A DNA stretch of 45,886 nt from JAAYEL01 sp964344625 (lineage in GTDB: Bacteria; Bacillota; Clostridia; Tissierellales; Peptoniphilaceae): contig CAYFNZ010000006.1 of NCBI GenBank assembly GCA_964344625.1, positions 1 through 45,886 of the forward strand. The letters are read 5' to 3'. Positions 8,557 through 15,652 of this stretch are shown here, piece after piece. The position numbers were made by a program, and so were the translations under genes. The stretch's first letter is position 1; every line of letters begins with the position of its first letter. Below the pieces are notes generated by a model. That model saw only the letters and a program-made list of their open reading frames with translations, was not told the DNA's origin and ran no database searches.

Positions 8557-9657
8557 CTAAAGAGCTTTTTTAGATCTTTCTTTTGTCCAATTTGCAATTA
8601 GTGGAGCTACTTCCTTAGCAGCCTTACCACTTACAAACATTCCGATGTGGCCTGTTTGAATTGCGTGTGTTTCTTTATCTAAACTTGATACGTATTTTTC
8701 TAGGTCTTTAGCTGCTGCTACTGGTACTTGAGTATCTCTTGTAGCGTAAAGAACTAGTAGAGGCATATTGATGTTCTTTAGGTCAACTTTCTTATCGCCA
8801 ATCATCAATTCACCCTTTATTAACTTATTGTCATGATATAGGTCATTTATGAATTGTCTAATAGTTGCGCCTGCTTGATCAGGTGAATCAAAAATCCATT
8901 TTTCCATTCTCATGAAGTTTGACATAGCAACATCATCACCCATGTTATCGATTAAGTTTAGGTATTTGTTAACCATTAATGTTATTGGGCTTAATGTTAA
9001 GAAGCCAGCGTTCATGAAATCTCCAGGAACATTGCCATAAGCTTCAGTTATTAGGTCAATGTTTAGGTATGGAGCCCATTTGAATAGAAGTCCATCATCT
9101 GTTGAGAAGTCAATAGGTGTAACTATTGTAGTTAGGTTAGCGATCTTTTCTGGGTTTAATGCAGCGTAGATAGTTGAGAAAGTACCACCTTGGCAGATAC
9201 CCATTAGGTTAACCTTATCTACTCCTCTGTCTTTTCTGATGAATTCAACACATGCATCGATGTAACCTTGGATATAGTCTTCCATAGTTAAGAACTTGTC
9301 TTCTGGTGTTGGATAGCCCCATTCGATTAGGTATAGGTCCATGCCACCTTCCAATAATGTCTTAAAGAATGACTTATCTTCTTGGATATCCATCATAGCT
9401 GGTGTATTAACTAATGCATAAACTGTTAATGTAGGAATTTTATTTTGTGTTCTTGTTCTTTTTTTATAGTGGTAAAGTTTAACTTTGTCTATTTCAAAAA
9501 CTAATTCTCTTTCAGTTGAGTTTGTTCCAGAAGCATCCAATTTCATGAATGTTTCTACCCCCTTTAGCAATTGTTCATTTGCCTTATTAAATTCTTGAAA
9601 TGTTTGTTGGATTTTTTCTAAATATTTTTCGTTTTGTTGAAGTAATTTTTCAGTCAT
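8557..9657 (-). CDS. phaC: Class III polyhydroxyalkanoate synthase, catalytic subunit PhaC
   Basis: 366 residues with an alpha/beta-hydrolase fold, close to the roughly 355 of class III synthases. It polymerises (R)-3-hydroxyacyl-CoA to PHA, releasing CoA, on the granule surface together with PhaE. The lipase-like box is GICQGG with the nucleophile Cys155. Asp308 (ATRDTQVP) and His337 (TGHIGMF) complete the triad. Spacing of Cys to Asp (153) and Cys to His (182) equals that of the well-studied Allochromatium enzyme (C149, D302, H331). Start ATG 9657 follows AGGAG. The gene lies 33 bp behind phaE in one operon and ends at the 8482-8527 terminator. No phaB, phaJ or phasin gene is visible here, so the source of the (R)-monomer is not encoded in this window. 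Confidence 0.93.
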   Translation of the reverse strand: MTEKLLQQNEKYLEKIQQTFQEFNKANEQLLKGVETFMKLDASGTNSTERELVFEIDKVKLYHYKKRTRTQNKIPTLTVYALVNTPAMMDIQEDKSFFKTLLEGGMDLYLIEWGYPTPEDKFLTMEDYIQGYIDACVEFIRKDRGVDKVNLMGICQGGTFSTIYAALNPEKIANLTTIVTPIDFSTDDGLLFKWAPYLNIDLITEAYGNVPGDFMNAGFLTLSPITLMVNKYLNLIDNMGDDVAMSNFMRMEKWIFDSPDQAGATIRQFINDLYHDNKLIKGELMIGDKKVDLKNINMPLLVLYATRDTQVPVAAAKDLEKYVSSLDKETHAIQTGHIGMFVSGKAAKEVAPLIANWTKERSKKAL

Positions 9658-9690
9658 CTTATGCTCCTCTCTATTTATAACATCTTATAA

Positions 9691-10839
9691 CTATTTTGCT
9701 GGTTTTTCTTCTGGTTTAGCTTCTGTTGAAGATGCTAATTCTTTCTTAAGAGCTCTTACTTCTCTTTTTAGTTTGTAAACTGTTTCATATAAGCTGTCTA
9801 TTTGACCTTTTGTAACTATAACTGTTCCTGAAAGGTATTTTTCAGCTAATTTGTCAGATTCAATTTTGAATCTTGTACTTGCTTCAACCATTCTGCCAAG
9901 AATCTTTGAGTATTCATCTGTGTAGAAGAACTTAACTAATTCGTCTTCGATCTTCTTTGTCCAGTAGTCATAGAATTCCTTAAATGATTTTGGTTCAGCA
10001 GCTTCATTTAATTCTTTAATCCATTCTTCTACTGATAACTTACCTTGTAGGCTAGTTACGTTTGAGATTTGTCCTAAGAATTCAATGCTTACTAGCAACA
10101 TTTCAGATGTAGCATCTACTGCCTTCTTTTGTTGCATGATAAAGTCTCTGTTTAATCCAGCTGAAGGAGTCTTTAACATAGCTCCTATAGTTTGGTTATA
10201 GTTGTCTCTCCATAGTTCAACAAACTTAGTTAATTGTTCTCTTGACATTGGAGCCTTCATTAAAGCTTCTGTCATTTCTGGAAGACTTTCCTTCCATGGA
10301 GTATAGAAGTTTGAAGTAACTTCAACTACAGTCTTTGAAAGATTGTATGGGTTTTCGAAAAGTGGTCTTAATTCTGCTGGAATTAGTGGTAGCATTGATT
10401 CTCTGAACATATTGTCAAAGTTTTCAGCTGCTTCCTTAGTAAGTTTTTCCATTTGTTCAGCTGCTGGAGATACATAGTGATTCTTTATATCATCATAGAA
10501 GTTGTACATTGATAGGTAAAACTTATTTGCATCTAACATCTTTTCGAATACTACTGATTGATCTAATCCAAATCTCTTTGATAATTCAAGTGGATTGAAT
10601 TGTGCTACAGCCTTTTGCCAAGCTTCTAGTGGATCAGTTGTGTATTTTGAGAAGTTTTCCCAATAATTTGAAGCGTTTCCAAATAGGGCTTGTTGTTGTT
10701 TCATAAAATCTTCGTATTGCTTCATTAAATCAGCTGGTGAAAATGAACTTGGAACTTGTGGTACGAAGTTCTTCATACCTCCCATCATTTTCTTTTGGTT
10801 GTCAAACATGCTTTTGTAAAATTCTAAATAGTTTTCCAT
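9691..10839 (-). CDS. phaE: Class III PHA synthase accessory subunit PhaE
   Basis: 382 residues from ATG 10839 (AAGGAG five bases upstream; the longer frame to 10860 has no site). It is mostly helical and rich in Phe/Met/Lys, with a conserved-looking C-terminal helix (IDSLYETVYKLKREVRALKK) followed by a Glu/Lys/Pro/Ala-rich tail. This arrangement is characteristic of PhaE, the non-catalytic partner needed for activity of class III PhaC. The N-terminal 40 residues are Met/Phe/Gln rich. It is the first gene of the phaE-phaC operon and is preceded by a promoter with an operator-like double dyad about 160-180 bp upstream. Annotation as PhaE rests on the adjacent PhaC and the C-terminal helix. Confidence 0.88.
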   Translation of the reverse strand: MENYLEFYKSMFDNQKKMMGGMKNFVPQVPSSFSPADLMKQYEDFMKQQQALFGNASNYWENFSKYTTDPLEAWQKAVAQFNPLELSKRFGLDQSVVFEKMLDANKFYLSMYNFYDDIKNHYVSPAAEQMEKLTKEAAENFDNMFRESMLPLIPAELRPLFENPYNLSKTVVEVTSNFYTPWKESLPEMTEALMKAPMSREQLTKFVELWRDNYNQTIGAMLKTPSAGLNRDFIMQQKKAVDATSEMLLVSIEFLGQISNVTSLQGKLSVEEWIKELNEAAEPKSFKEFYDYWTKKIEDELVKFFYTDEYSKILGRMVEASTRFKIESDKLAEKYLSGTVIVTKGQIDSLYETVYKLKREVRALKKELASSTEAKPEEKPAK

Positions 10840-10996
10840 ATTGCTCCTTATTCCCCCCAATATTTAATAATTTGAGCTTTAGCTCTTTCAACCTATAGCC
10901 TTACTAGAAATCGCTTTCACAATCTCTAAAAAATATATGACCTATACTAGGTTGTATTTTCCTTCCATTCGTTCCATTCGATTTATGTGAACAGTT

Positions 10997-11017
10997 ATTC
11001 AGGTGAATGACCATTCA
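10997..11017. promoter_or_regulatory. Overlapping dyads in the phaEC leader, likely operator
   Basis: Two inverted repeats share a half-site: ATTCA-GG-TGAAT (10997-11008) and TGAATG-AC-CATTCA (11004-11017). They start about 10 bp after the inferred transcription start. Repeated TCCATTCG units lie about 25 bp further downstream (10964-10980). TGAATG/CATTCA half-sites are known for TetR-type FadR of Bacillus, which senses acyl-CoA; a relative acting here is inference, and no such regulator gene is in the window. Confidence 0.6.
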
Positions 11018-11033
11018 TGTTTGTCTTGATTAC

Positions 11034-11062
11034 ATAATACTATAAATCTTTTTAAATTGCAA
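11034..11062 (-). promoter_or_regulatory. Sigma-A promoter of phaEC
   Basis: On the minus strand, TTGCAA (11062-11057) and TATTAT (11039-11034) are separated by exactly 17 bp. The start would be near 11027, giving a leader of about 190 nt before phaE that contains the dyads and the CCATTCG repeats. Confidence 0.65.
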
Positions 11063-11077
11063 GCCTTATCCAAAATT

Positions 11078-11108
11078 TAAAAAACGCCTTGTAAAAGGCG
11101 TATTTTTC
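11078..11108 (-). terminator. Terminator downstream of ridA
   Basis: ACGCCTT/AAGGCGT hairpin followed on the minus strand by TTTTTT. It sits 95 bp past the ridA stop and just upstream of the phaEC promoter, so it insulates the two units. T-rich sequence also follows on the plus side. Confidence 0.7.
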
Positions 11109-11202
11109 AACAAGTAAACCGTTTGCGGTCTACCTTTTCTTCAATTGTTTATTTATTAATTATAATCTTTTTAGTAAGATTTTTCATAAATTTAATATAA
11201 CT

Positions 11203-11574
11203 TTACCTTTGAGCTATAGCTTCTATTTCAATTACAGCATCTTTTGGAAGCTTAGAAACCTCTACTAATGCTCTGGCAGGCTTATGGTCGCCAAAAAAGT
11301 TTGCATATACCGCATTAACCTTGTCAAAATCTCCAATGTTTCTAACAAATACATTTACTTTAGCAATCTTTTCAAGACTTGATCCGGCCGCCTTCACTAT
11401 CTCAAGTACATTAGTAAGACTTGTTAAAGTCGCTTTTTCTATGTCGCTTTCTAGTTCTCCTGTTTCGATATTTATAGGAATCTGTCCTGAAACATATACC
11501 GTATTATTGATAACTGTCGCCTGGCTGTAAGGGCCTATTGCCTTAGGTGCCATTTCCGTTTTAACAAAGTCCAT
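11203..11574 (-). CDS. ridA: RidA family enamine/imine deaminase
   Basis: 123 residues from ATG 11574 with AAGGTGAT upstream; the longer GTG frame at 11586 would overlap udk needlessly. The YjgF/YER057c/UK114 signature is visible: an N-terminal APKAIGPYSQA, central VYVSGQIPIN, and C-terminal PARALVEVSKLPKDAVIEIEAIA with the Arg expected to bind the carboxylate. RidA proteins are cytosolic trimers that hydrolyse reactive 2-aminoacrylate and other enamines from PLP enzymes. The start codon lies four bases after the udk stop, so they form an operon. The link to uridine kinase is not an obvious pathway; co-transcription may be incidental. Confidence 0.9.
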   Translation of the reverse strand: MDFVKTEMAPKAIGPYSQATVINNTVYVSGQIPINIETGELESDIEKATLTSLTNVLEIVKAAGSSLEKIAKVNVFVRNIGDFDKVNAVYANFFGDHKPARALVEVSKLPKDAVIEIEAIAQR

Positions 11575-11578
11575 ATTA

Positions 11579-12199
11579 CTAATCACCTTCTATCCTTTTT
11601 CTAAGATTTTCAACTACCATGTCAATTGCAATCTTGTTTGCACCACCATTTGGAATAATAACATCAGCATATCTTTTAGATGGGGCAACAAATTGGTCAT
11701 GCATAGGCTTAACCGTATTTCTATATTGATCAATGACTGATTCAAGAGTCCTGCCTCTTTCGACTACATCTCTTTGAATCCTTCTAATTAATCTCTCATC
11801 ATCGTCTGTCTCAACATAAATCTTTATGTCCATTAAGTCCCTTAATTCCTTATTCTCAAGAACTAAAATTCCATCGACAATAATTACTTTTTTTGGTTGA
11901 ACCAATACTTGTTCAGTAGCCCTATCGTGAATCCTATAGTCATAGACTGGTCTAAGTATCTCTTCACCATTTTTAAGCTTCTTTATGTCTTCAATCATCT
12001 GTTGAGTATCAAAAGCATTGGGATGGTCATAATTCAAAAGCTTTCTTTCTTCAAATAGCAAGTCAGGGTGTGACTTGTAATAATAATCATGACACAAAAC
12101 AACAATGTCTTTTGTAAATTTGTTTTTAAATCTGTCTACTATAGTGCTTTTGCCTGAAGCAGAACCTCCAGCAACACCTACTATTGTAACTTTATCCAT
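11579..12199 (-). CDS. udk: Uridine kinase
   Basis: 206 residues, the usual length. The P-loop GGSASGKST is at residues 10-18, followed by HDYYYKSH and the NYDHPNAFD segment typical of uridine/cytidine kinases, and the R-D-x3-RGR region at RDVVERGRTLES. It phosphorylates uridine and cytidine with NTP in pyrimidine salvage. Start ATG 12199 follows GGAGAG. It leads the udk-ridA pair behind its own promoter. Confidence 0.95.
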   Translation of the reverse strand: MDKVTIVGVAGGSASGKSTIVDRFKNKFTKDIVVLCHDYYYKSHPDLLFEERKLLNYDHPNAFDTQQMIEDIKKLKNGEEILRPVYDYRIHDRATEQVLVQPKKVIIVDGILVLENKELRDLMDIKIYVETDDDERLIRRIQRDVVERGRTLESVIDQYRNTVKPMHDQFVAPSKRYADVIIPNGGANKIAIDMVVENLRKRIEGD

Positions 12200-12234
12200 T
12201 TTCTCTCCATAATTAATTTGTCTATACTAATGAT

Positions 12235-12262
12235 ATAATATTGACACTTATTTTTAAAGCAA
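12235..12262 (-). promoter_or_regulatory. Candidate promoter of udk-ridA
   Basis: Minus strand TTGCTT (12262-12257) and TATTAT (12240-12235) with a 16-bp spacer, about 35 bp upstream of the udk start codon. Confidence 0.45.
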
Positions 12263-12328
12263 ATTCAAGCAATTTAAACTCTTTATAAATTTTTTATAAT
12301 ATTAGCTAGAATAAATATTAATTATTTA

Positions 12329-12368
12329 AAACTAAAAGAAGGCCTACCATGTCTACAGGCAAGCCTTC
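12329..12368 (-). terminator. Terminator after the rsuA-DUF3787 gene
   Basis: GAAGGC...GCCTTC arms (12363-12368 and 12338-12343 on the plus strand) followed on the minus strand by TTTTAGTTTT, 28 bp after the stop codon. Confidence 0.65.
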
Positions 12369-12395
12369 AGCTTAAACTTTCTTTTAATCGATTTT

Positions 12396-13322
12396 CTATC
12401 TTCTATTTTCTTCTATCCATTCTTTTGCTTCTTCAACAGCTTCATCTGTTGGGATTTCTATTCCTGTTTCTTCATCTCTTGATTTAATAGATGAATATAA
12501 GTCGCTAGATGGTTTTTCAGAAACTCCTACATCTCTTTGGTCCATTTCAGCTTTAATCTTCTTGTCTTTTAATTCTTCTTTATTCATGTGATCTTCCCTC
12601 CTATAAACACATGCCGCTGTAGCTTGTCTTAAGTTAACGATTTCATCGTCAGTCAACTTCCTATACTGTCCCAACTCTAAATTCTCATCAAGGAGTAAAG
12701 GCCCAATAGAAAGCCTCTTTAGATAAGTTACATTTTTGCCACAACTTGCCAGCATCCTCTTAACTTGGTGATATTTTCCTTCCTCAATATACACAAAGCA
12801 TTCATAATCTGAGATTATTTCGAGTGTTGCCGGTAAAGTTAAATATTGTTCTGTGTCTAAGTATATACCAGTTTTAAATTTTTGTATATCATTATTTTCT
12901 AGGGGCATGTCAACCTTTGCATAATATTTTTTAACTACAGCTTTTTTTGGAGATAAAAGATTATGGGCTAGCCTGCCGTCATTTGTTAAAAAAATCAGCC
13001 CTTCTGTATCCTTATCAAGCCTTCCAGCCGGGAAAATCCCCCTATTCTTATATTTGTCTTCTAGAAGATCAATTACAGTCTTTACCCCATGTCCTTCGGT
13101 TGCAGAAATATAGCCCTGGGGCTTATTTAACATCAGGTAAGTATATTCTTCATATTCTATTTGAGAGTTATCAAAATAAACCTGGTCCTTGTCTGGATCA
13201 ACTTTCTCAGTAGCCTTAAGCACAGTCTTCCCATTTATTTTAATTAATCCCTTTTTTATATAATCCTTAACTTCTTTTCTCGATCCAATCCCCATATTGG
13301 ATAGAAACTTATCTATTCTCAT
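12396..13322 (-). CDS. rsuA: RsuA-type 16S rRNA pseudouridine synthase read through into a DUF3787-like tail
   Basis: 308 residues. Residues 1-60 are an S4 RNA-binding domain (MRIDKFLSNMGIGSRKEV). Residues about 60-235 are the pseudouridine synthase, with LMLNKPQGYISA and catalytic GRLDKDTEGLIFLTND. The family acts on U516 of 16S rRNA or on 23S sites. A normal RsuA would end near residue 240 (DDEIVNLRQ), but the frame continues through CVYRREDH into 63 residues beginning MNKEELKDKK and ending DEAVEEAKEWIEENRR. This end resembles the small clostridial DUF3787 proteins (P-x-E-x2-V-x-x-AKEWV-x-x-N), although the similarity is short. The inner Met has its own AGGAGGG site at ideal spacing, so the tail may also be made alone. 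The stop codon between two genes seems to have been lost. Confidence 0.88.
   Translation of the reverse strand: MRIDKFLSNMGIGSRKEVKDYIKKGLIKINGKTVLKATEKVDPDKDQVYFDNSQIEYEEYTYLMLNKPQGYISATEGHGVKTVIDLLEDKYKNRGIFPAGRLDKDTEGLIFLTNDGRLAHNLLSPKKAVVKKYYAKVDMPLENNDIQKFKTGIYLDTEQYLTLPATLEIISDYECFVYIEEGKYHQVKRMLASCGKNVTYLKRLSIGPLLLDENLELGQYRKLTDDEIVNLRQATAACVYRREDHMNKEELKDKKIKAEMDQRDVGVSEKPSSDLYSSIKSRDEETGIEIPTDEAVEEAKEWIEENRR
12585..12602 (-). promoter_or_regulatory. Internal ribosome-binding site and ATG inside the rsuA frame
   Basis: AGGAGGG (12602-12596) is followed after eight bases by ATG (12587-12585), in frame with rsuA. Initiation here gives a 63-residue DUF3787-like protein. The site is stronger than most true gene starts in the window. 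Confidence 0.65.
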
Positions 13323-13363
13323 AATTCACCTCTTAAAAAGATTATAACAGATTAAAAAACCAT

Positions 13364-13395
13364 TTAAAAAGGAAAAGACGCTTTGTCAGCGTCTT
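13364..13395 (-). terminator. Terminator after ribU
   Basis: AAGACGC/GCGTCTT hairpin followed on the minus strand by TTTCCTTTTTA. It lies about 105 bp past the ribU stop and before the rsuA gene. Confidence 0.65.
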
Positions 13396-13499
13396 CGGAG
13401 AAAGATTGTAGAAAATTTCGTCATTAATATTAGCTACAAGTATATCTTAAGCATACTTTGTTAAGCCCATGTTAAATAGAGTTAATAAGTATATTAAGA

Positions 13500-14123
13500 T
13501 TAAATTCTCTTGAAAATATCTGAGATATACTTGTAGATAAAGATTGTAACAAGGGCATTTAATGCGCCTTTTACAAGGTTAAATGGCACTACTGCAAATA
13601 GCATCAAGGCTTCAAATGATGATACTCTGGCATTTACCATGGCAGCTTGGTCAACTAAGGCTTGTATAGGTATACCAAAAGCTTTTGCATAAAGTGGAAA
13701 TACTACAAAGTAGTTTGAAAGTGTAGCTATAAGAGTCATACAAATTAGACCTACAGCTAAACCAAATATAGCATGCTTTCTAGTCTTATGTTTTTTATAA
13801 ACTAAAGCAGAAATTCCCACGAAAGCTGAGCCGACTATCATATTTGAAAACTCGCCAACAAATGCAGTCATAGTCCCATTAAACATCACGTTGATAATAT
13901 TTTTAATAATAACAGTAATGATTCCCGCTATAGGTCCAAGTGCAAATCCAGCTATTAATGATGGTACATCTCCAAAATCCACTGTCATAAATGGTGGAGC
14001 AAATGGTAGTGGAAACTTAAACACTAGCATTAATACCCCAGCTAGAGCTGCTAAGAGACCAATCTTAACCATTTTGTTAACCTTCTTAAATTCCTTGTTT
14101 CTTTCCTTTGTTAAATCTGTCAT
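13500..14123 (-). CDS. ribU: Riboflavin ECF transporter substrate-binding subunit RibU
   Basis: 207 residues, strongly hydrophobic with about six membrane segments. After a charged N-terminus (KERNKEFKKVNK) come VKIGLLAALAGVLMLV, then FPLPFAPPFMTVDFGDVPSLIAGFALGP, typical of ECF S components, and a Lys/Arg loop KKHKTRKH. It binds riboflavin (or FMN) and works with the shared EcfA1/A2/T module, which is not in the window. The substrate call is firm because a full FMN riboswitch lies in the leader. Start ATG 14123 follows GGGAGG. Monocistronic, ending at the 13364-13395 hairpin. Confidence 0.93.
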   Translation of the reverse strand: MTDLTKERNKEFKKVNKMVKIGLLAALAGVLMLVFKFPLPFAPPFMTVDFGDVPSLIAGFALGPIAGIITVIIKNIINVMFNGTMTAFVGEFSNMIVGSAFVGISALVYKKHKTRKHAIFGLAVGLICMTLIATLSNYFVVFPLYAKAFGIPIQALVDQAAMVNARVSSFEALMLFAVVPFNLVKGALNALVTIFIYKYISDIFKRI

Positions 14124-14157
14124 ATTAGTCCTCCCTAAAAATTATTTTGAGGCATAT

Positions 14158-14183
14158 AAAAAAGCCCCAATATCTTCGGGGCT
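14158..14183 (-). terminator. Intrinsic terminator of the FMN riboswitch expression platform
   Basis: AAGCCCC/GGGGCTT hairpin with TTTTTT on the minus strand, between the aptamer and ribU. The upstream segment CTTATAG...CTATAAG could take part in an alternative antiterminator fold. FMN binding should favour this terminator and shut off ribU. Confidence 0.85.
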
Positions 14184-14206
14184 TATAGAAATCATTATTG
14201 CTATAA

Positions 14207-14313
14207 GATCTTCTTTCATCCAGACTTTACTGTCGGTTTTGGAATTTCACCAAATCAGCTTGCGCTCGCGGACTTTACCGCCGGTAGGGAATTACACCCT
14301 GCCCTGAAGAACT
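14207..14313 (-). ncRNA. FMN riboswitch (RFN element)
   Basis: On the minus strand the conserved core is unmistakable: GGGCAGGGTGTAATTCCC, then ACCGGCGGTAAAGTCCGCGA, GCTGATTTGGTGAAATTCC, ACCGACAGTAAAGTCTGGAT and closing GAAAGAAGATC. The ends form stem P1 (TTCTTC with GAAGA). It begins right at the inferred transcription start, so almost the whole leader is the aptamer. Confidence 0.97.
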
Positions 14314-14319
14314 ACTTGT

Positions 14320-14348
14320 AGTATATCATATTAGGATAATGTTTGCAA
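14320..14348 (-). promoter_or_regulatory. Sigma-A promoter of the FMN riboswitch-ribU unit
   Basis: Minus strand TTGCAA (14348-14343), 17-bp spacer, TATACT (14325-14320). The start would be near 14313, the first base of the aptamer. Confidence 0.75.
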
Positions 14349-14352
14349 GTTT

Positions 14353-14516
14353 CTATTCCTTCTCAACCCAGACACATACTTTACCAGGACTGACAAAGAA
14401 ATCTCCCCAGCCTTATGGTTTAACACTATATCTGCATAGATTGAGATACCAAGTTCATGGGCCTTATTAATCAATTTATCTCCTTTTGGTCTTTCAATTA
14501 AATTAATCAATATAAA
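14353..14516 (-). pseudogene. Alpha-amylase remnant: N-terminal and C-terminal pieces joined across a deletion
   Basis: On the minus strand one frame reads LINKAHELGISIYADIVLNH followed by KAG, the conserved (beta/alpha)8 segment of cytoplasmic GH13 alpha-amylases (YADVVLNHKAGAD in intact members). Immediately after, the frame shifts and reads WGDFFVSPGKVCVWVEKE and a stop (14353-14355), matching the usual last residues of the same enzymes (GWGEF..NGGSVSVWV). So about 350-400 residues between them are missing, including the catalytic centre. No start codon with a ribosome-binding site is seen. It lies between the hbd terminator and the ribU promoter. Identification is from memory of the family and rests on two short segments in the right order. 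Confidence 0.75.
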
Positions 14517-14541
14517 TTATAATACAAAAGGCCTCTATAAT

Positions 14542-14600
14542 AAAAAACAAAAATGCGACCTAAGATGAATTTTTAGAAAATTCACAAATAAGTCGCATTT
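14542..14600 (-). terminator. Long hairpin terminator after hbd
   Basis: AATGCGAC/GTCGCATT outer arms with a GTGAATTTT/AAAATTCAT inner stem, then TTTTTGTTTTTT on the minus strand, 33 bp past the hbd stop. Confidence 0.8.
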
Positions 14601-14632
14601 AATATTTTTTCTTACTACTTTCTAAAATTTAA

Positions 14633-15487
14633 TTATTTAGAATAATCGTAGAATCCTTTACCTGTCTTAACACCTAACCAACCAGCTCTTACGTAATTAA
14701 CAAGAAGTGGTGATGGAGCGTATTTTTGGTCTCCAAATCCTTTGTATAATACATTAAGGATTGAAAGTACTGTATCAAGACCTATAAAGTCAGCTAAAGC
14801 TAGAGGTCCCATTGGATGGTTTGCACCAAGTTTCATGGCATTGTCTATATCTTCAGCGCTTGCTACACCTGTATAAAGTGTATTAATAGCTTCATTAATC
14901 ATTGGAATTAAAATTCTATTAACTGCAAATCCTGGGAAGTCCTTAATTTCTACAGTTGTCTTTCCAATTTTTTGACCAAGATCTCTAACTACTTGGTAAG
15001 TTTCGTCAGAAGTGCTGATACCTCTGATAAGTTCGATTAACTTCATTACTGGAACTGGGTTAAAGAAGTGCATACCGATAACTCTAGTTGGGTCTTTGTA
15101 TGCTGTAGCAAGTTCTGTTATAGACAATGAAGAAGTGTTTGATGCATAAATTGCTTCATCACTTAGAATGTCTGATAATTTATGTAACAATCCTTTTTTA
15201 ATGTCCATATTTTCAATTATTGCTTCGATAACTAGGTCAGCATCCTTACCTTCTTCAAGATCTTTACAAGGCTTGATTAATGCAAGTGTGTTTGCTTTTT
15301 CTTCTTCAGTCATTCTTCCCTTAGTTACATTCTTAGTTAACAATTTTTCGATAAAGGCAATTCTGTTTTCTATTGATTCTGGAGATGAGTCGTTTAATAA
15401 AACTTCTATACCTGCTTGTGCAATTACTTGAGCGATTCCGCCACCCATTTGGCCTGCGCCGATTACCATTACTTTTTTAATTTCCAT
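14633..15487 (-). CDS. hbd: 3-hydroxybutyryl-CoA dehydrogenase
   Basis: 284 residues, the family length. Rossmann motif GAGQMGGGIAQVIAQAG lies at residues 10-26 with the NAD-selecting Asp after it (LLNDSS). Conserved IEAIIEN, SNTSSLSITELA, HFFNPVPVMKLIE (catalytic His) and the C-terminal NHPMGPLALADFIGLD follow. It interconverts acetoacetyl-CoA and (S)-3-hydroxybutyryl-CoA, normally in butyrate formation. PhaC needs the (R)-isomer, so Hbd alone cannot feed the synthase at 8557. No thiolase, crotonase or butyryl-CoA dehydrogenase gene is adjacent. Start ATG 15487 follows GGAGGA. Monocistronic, with a possible TTGATT/TAACAT promoter (17-bp spacer) near 15520-15548. Confidence 0.95.
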   Translation of the reverse strand: MEIKKVMVIGAGQMGGGIAQVIAQAGIEVLLNDSSPESIENRIAFIEKLLTKNVTKGRMTEEEKANTLALIKPCKDLEEGKDADLVIEAIIENMDIKKGLLHKLSDILSDEAIYASNTSSLSITELATAYKDPTRVIGMHFFNPVPVMKLIELIRGISTSDETYQVVRDLGQKIGKTTVEIKDFPGFAVNRILIPMINEAINTLYTGVASAEDIDNAMKLGANHPMGPLALADFIGLDTVLSILNVLYKGFGDQKYAPSPLLVNYVRAGWLGVKTGKGFYDYSK

Positions 15488-15606
15488 TTGTATCCTCCAT
15501 TTGTTTTTTTCTAACTATATGTTATAAGCATTTTTAATTTAAATCAACATTTTATATTTTTTAACAGAGTTTATTTTTTATCTATCTAAGGATTTTTACC
15601 AAATAT

Positions 15607-15614
15607 GATATAAT
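15607..15614 (+). promoter_or_regulatory. Extended -10 promoter of the leucyl aminopeptidase gene
   Basis: TG-A-TATAAT: an extended -10 element with TATAAT at 15609-15614 and no good -35 box. It is about 39 bp before the start codon. Confidence 0.5.
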
Positions 15615-15652
15615 ATGCTTACAAACTAAAAAAAATTAACTAGGAGGAAAAT

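Noticed and set aside
13891..14307. 138-residue plus-strand open frame over ribU and its riboswitch
   Set aside because: It is antisense to ribU and to the FMN aptamer and has no ribosome-binding site; a shadow frame.
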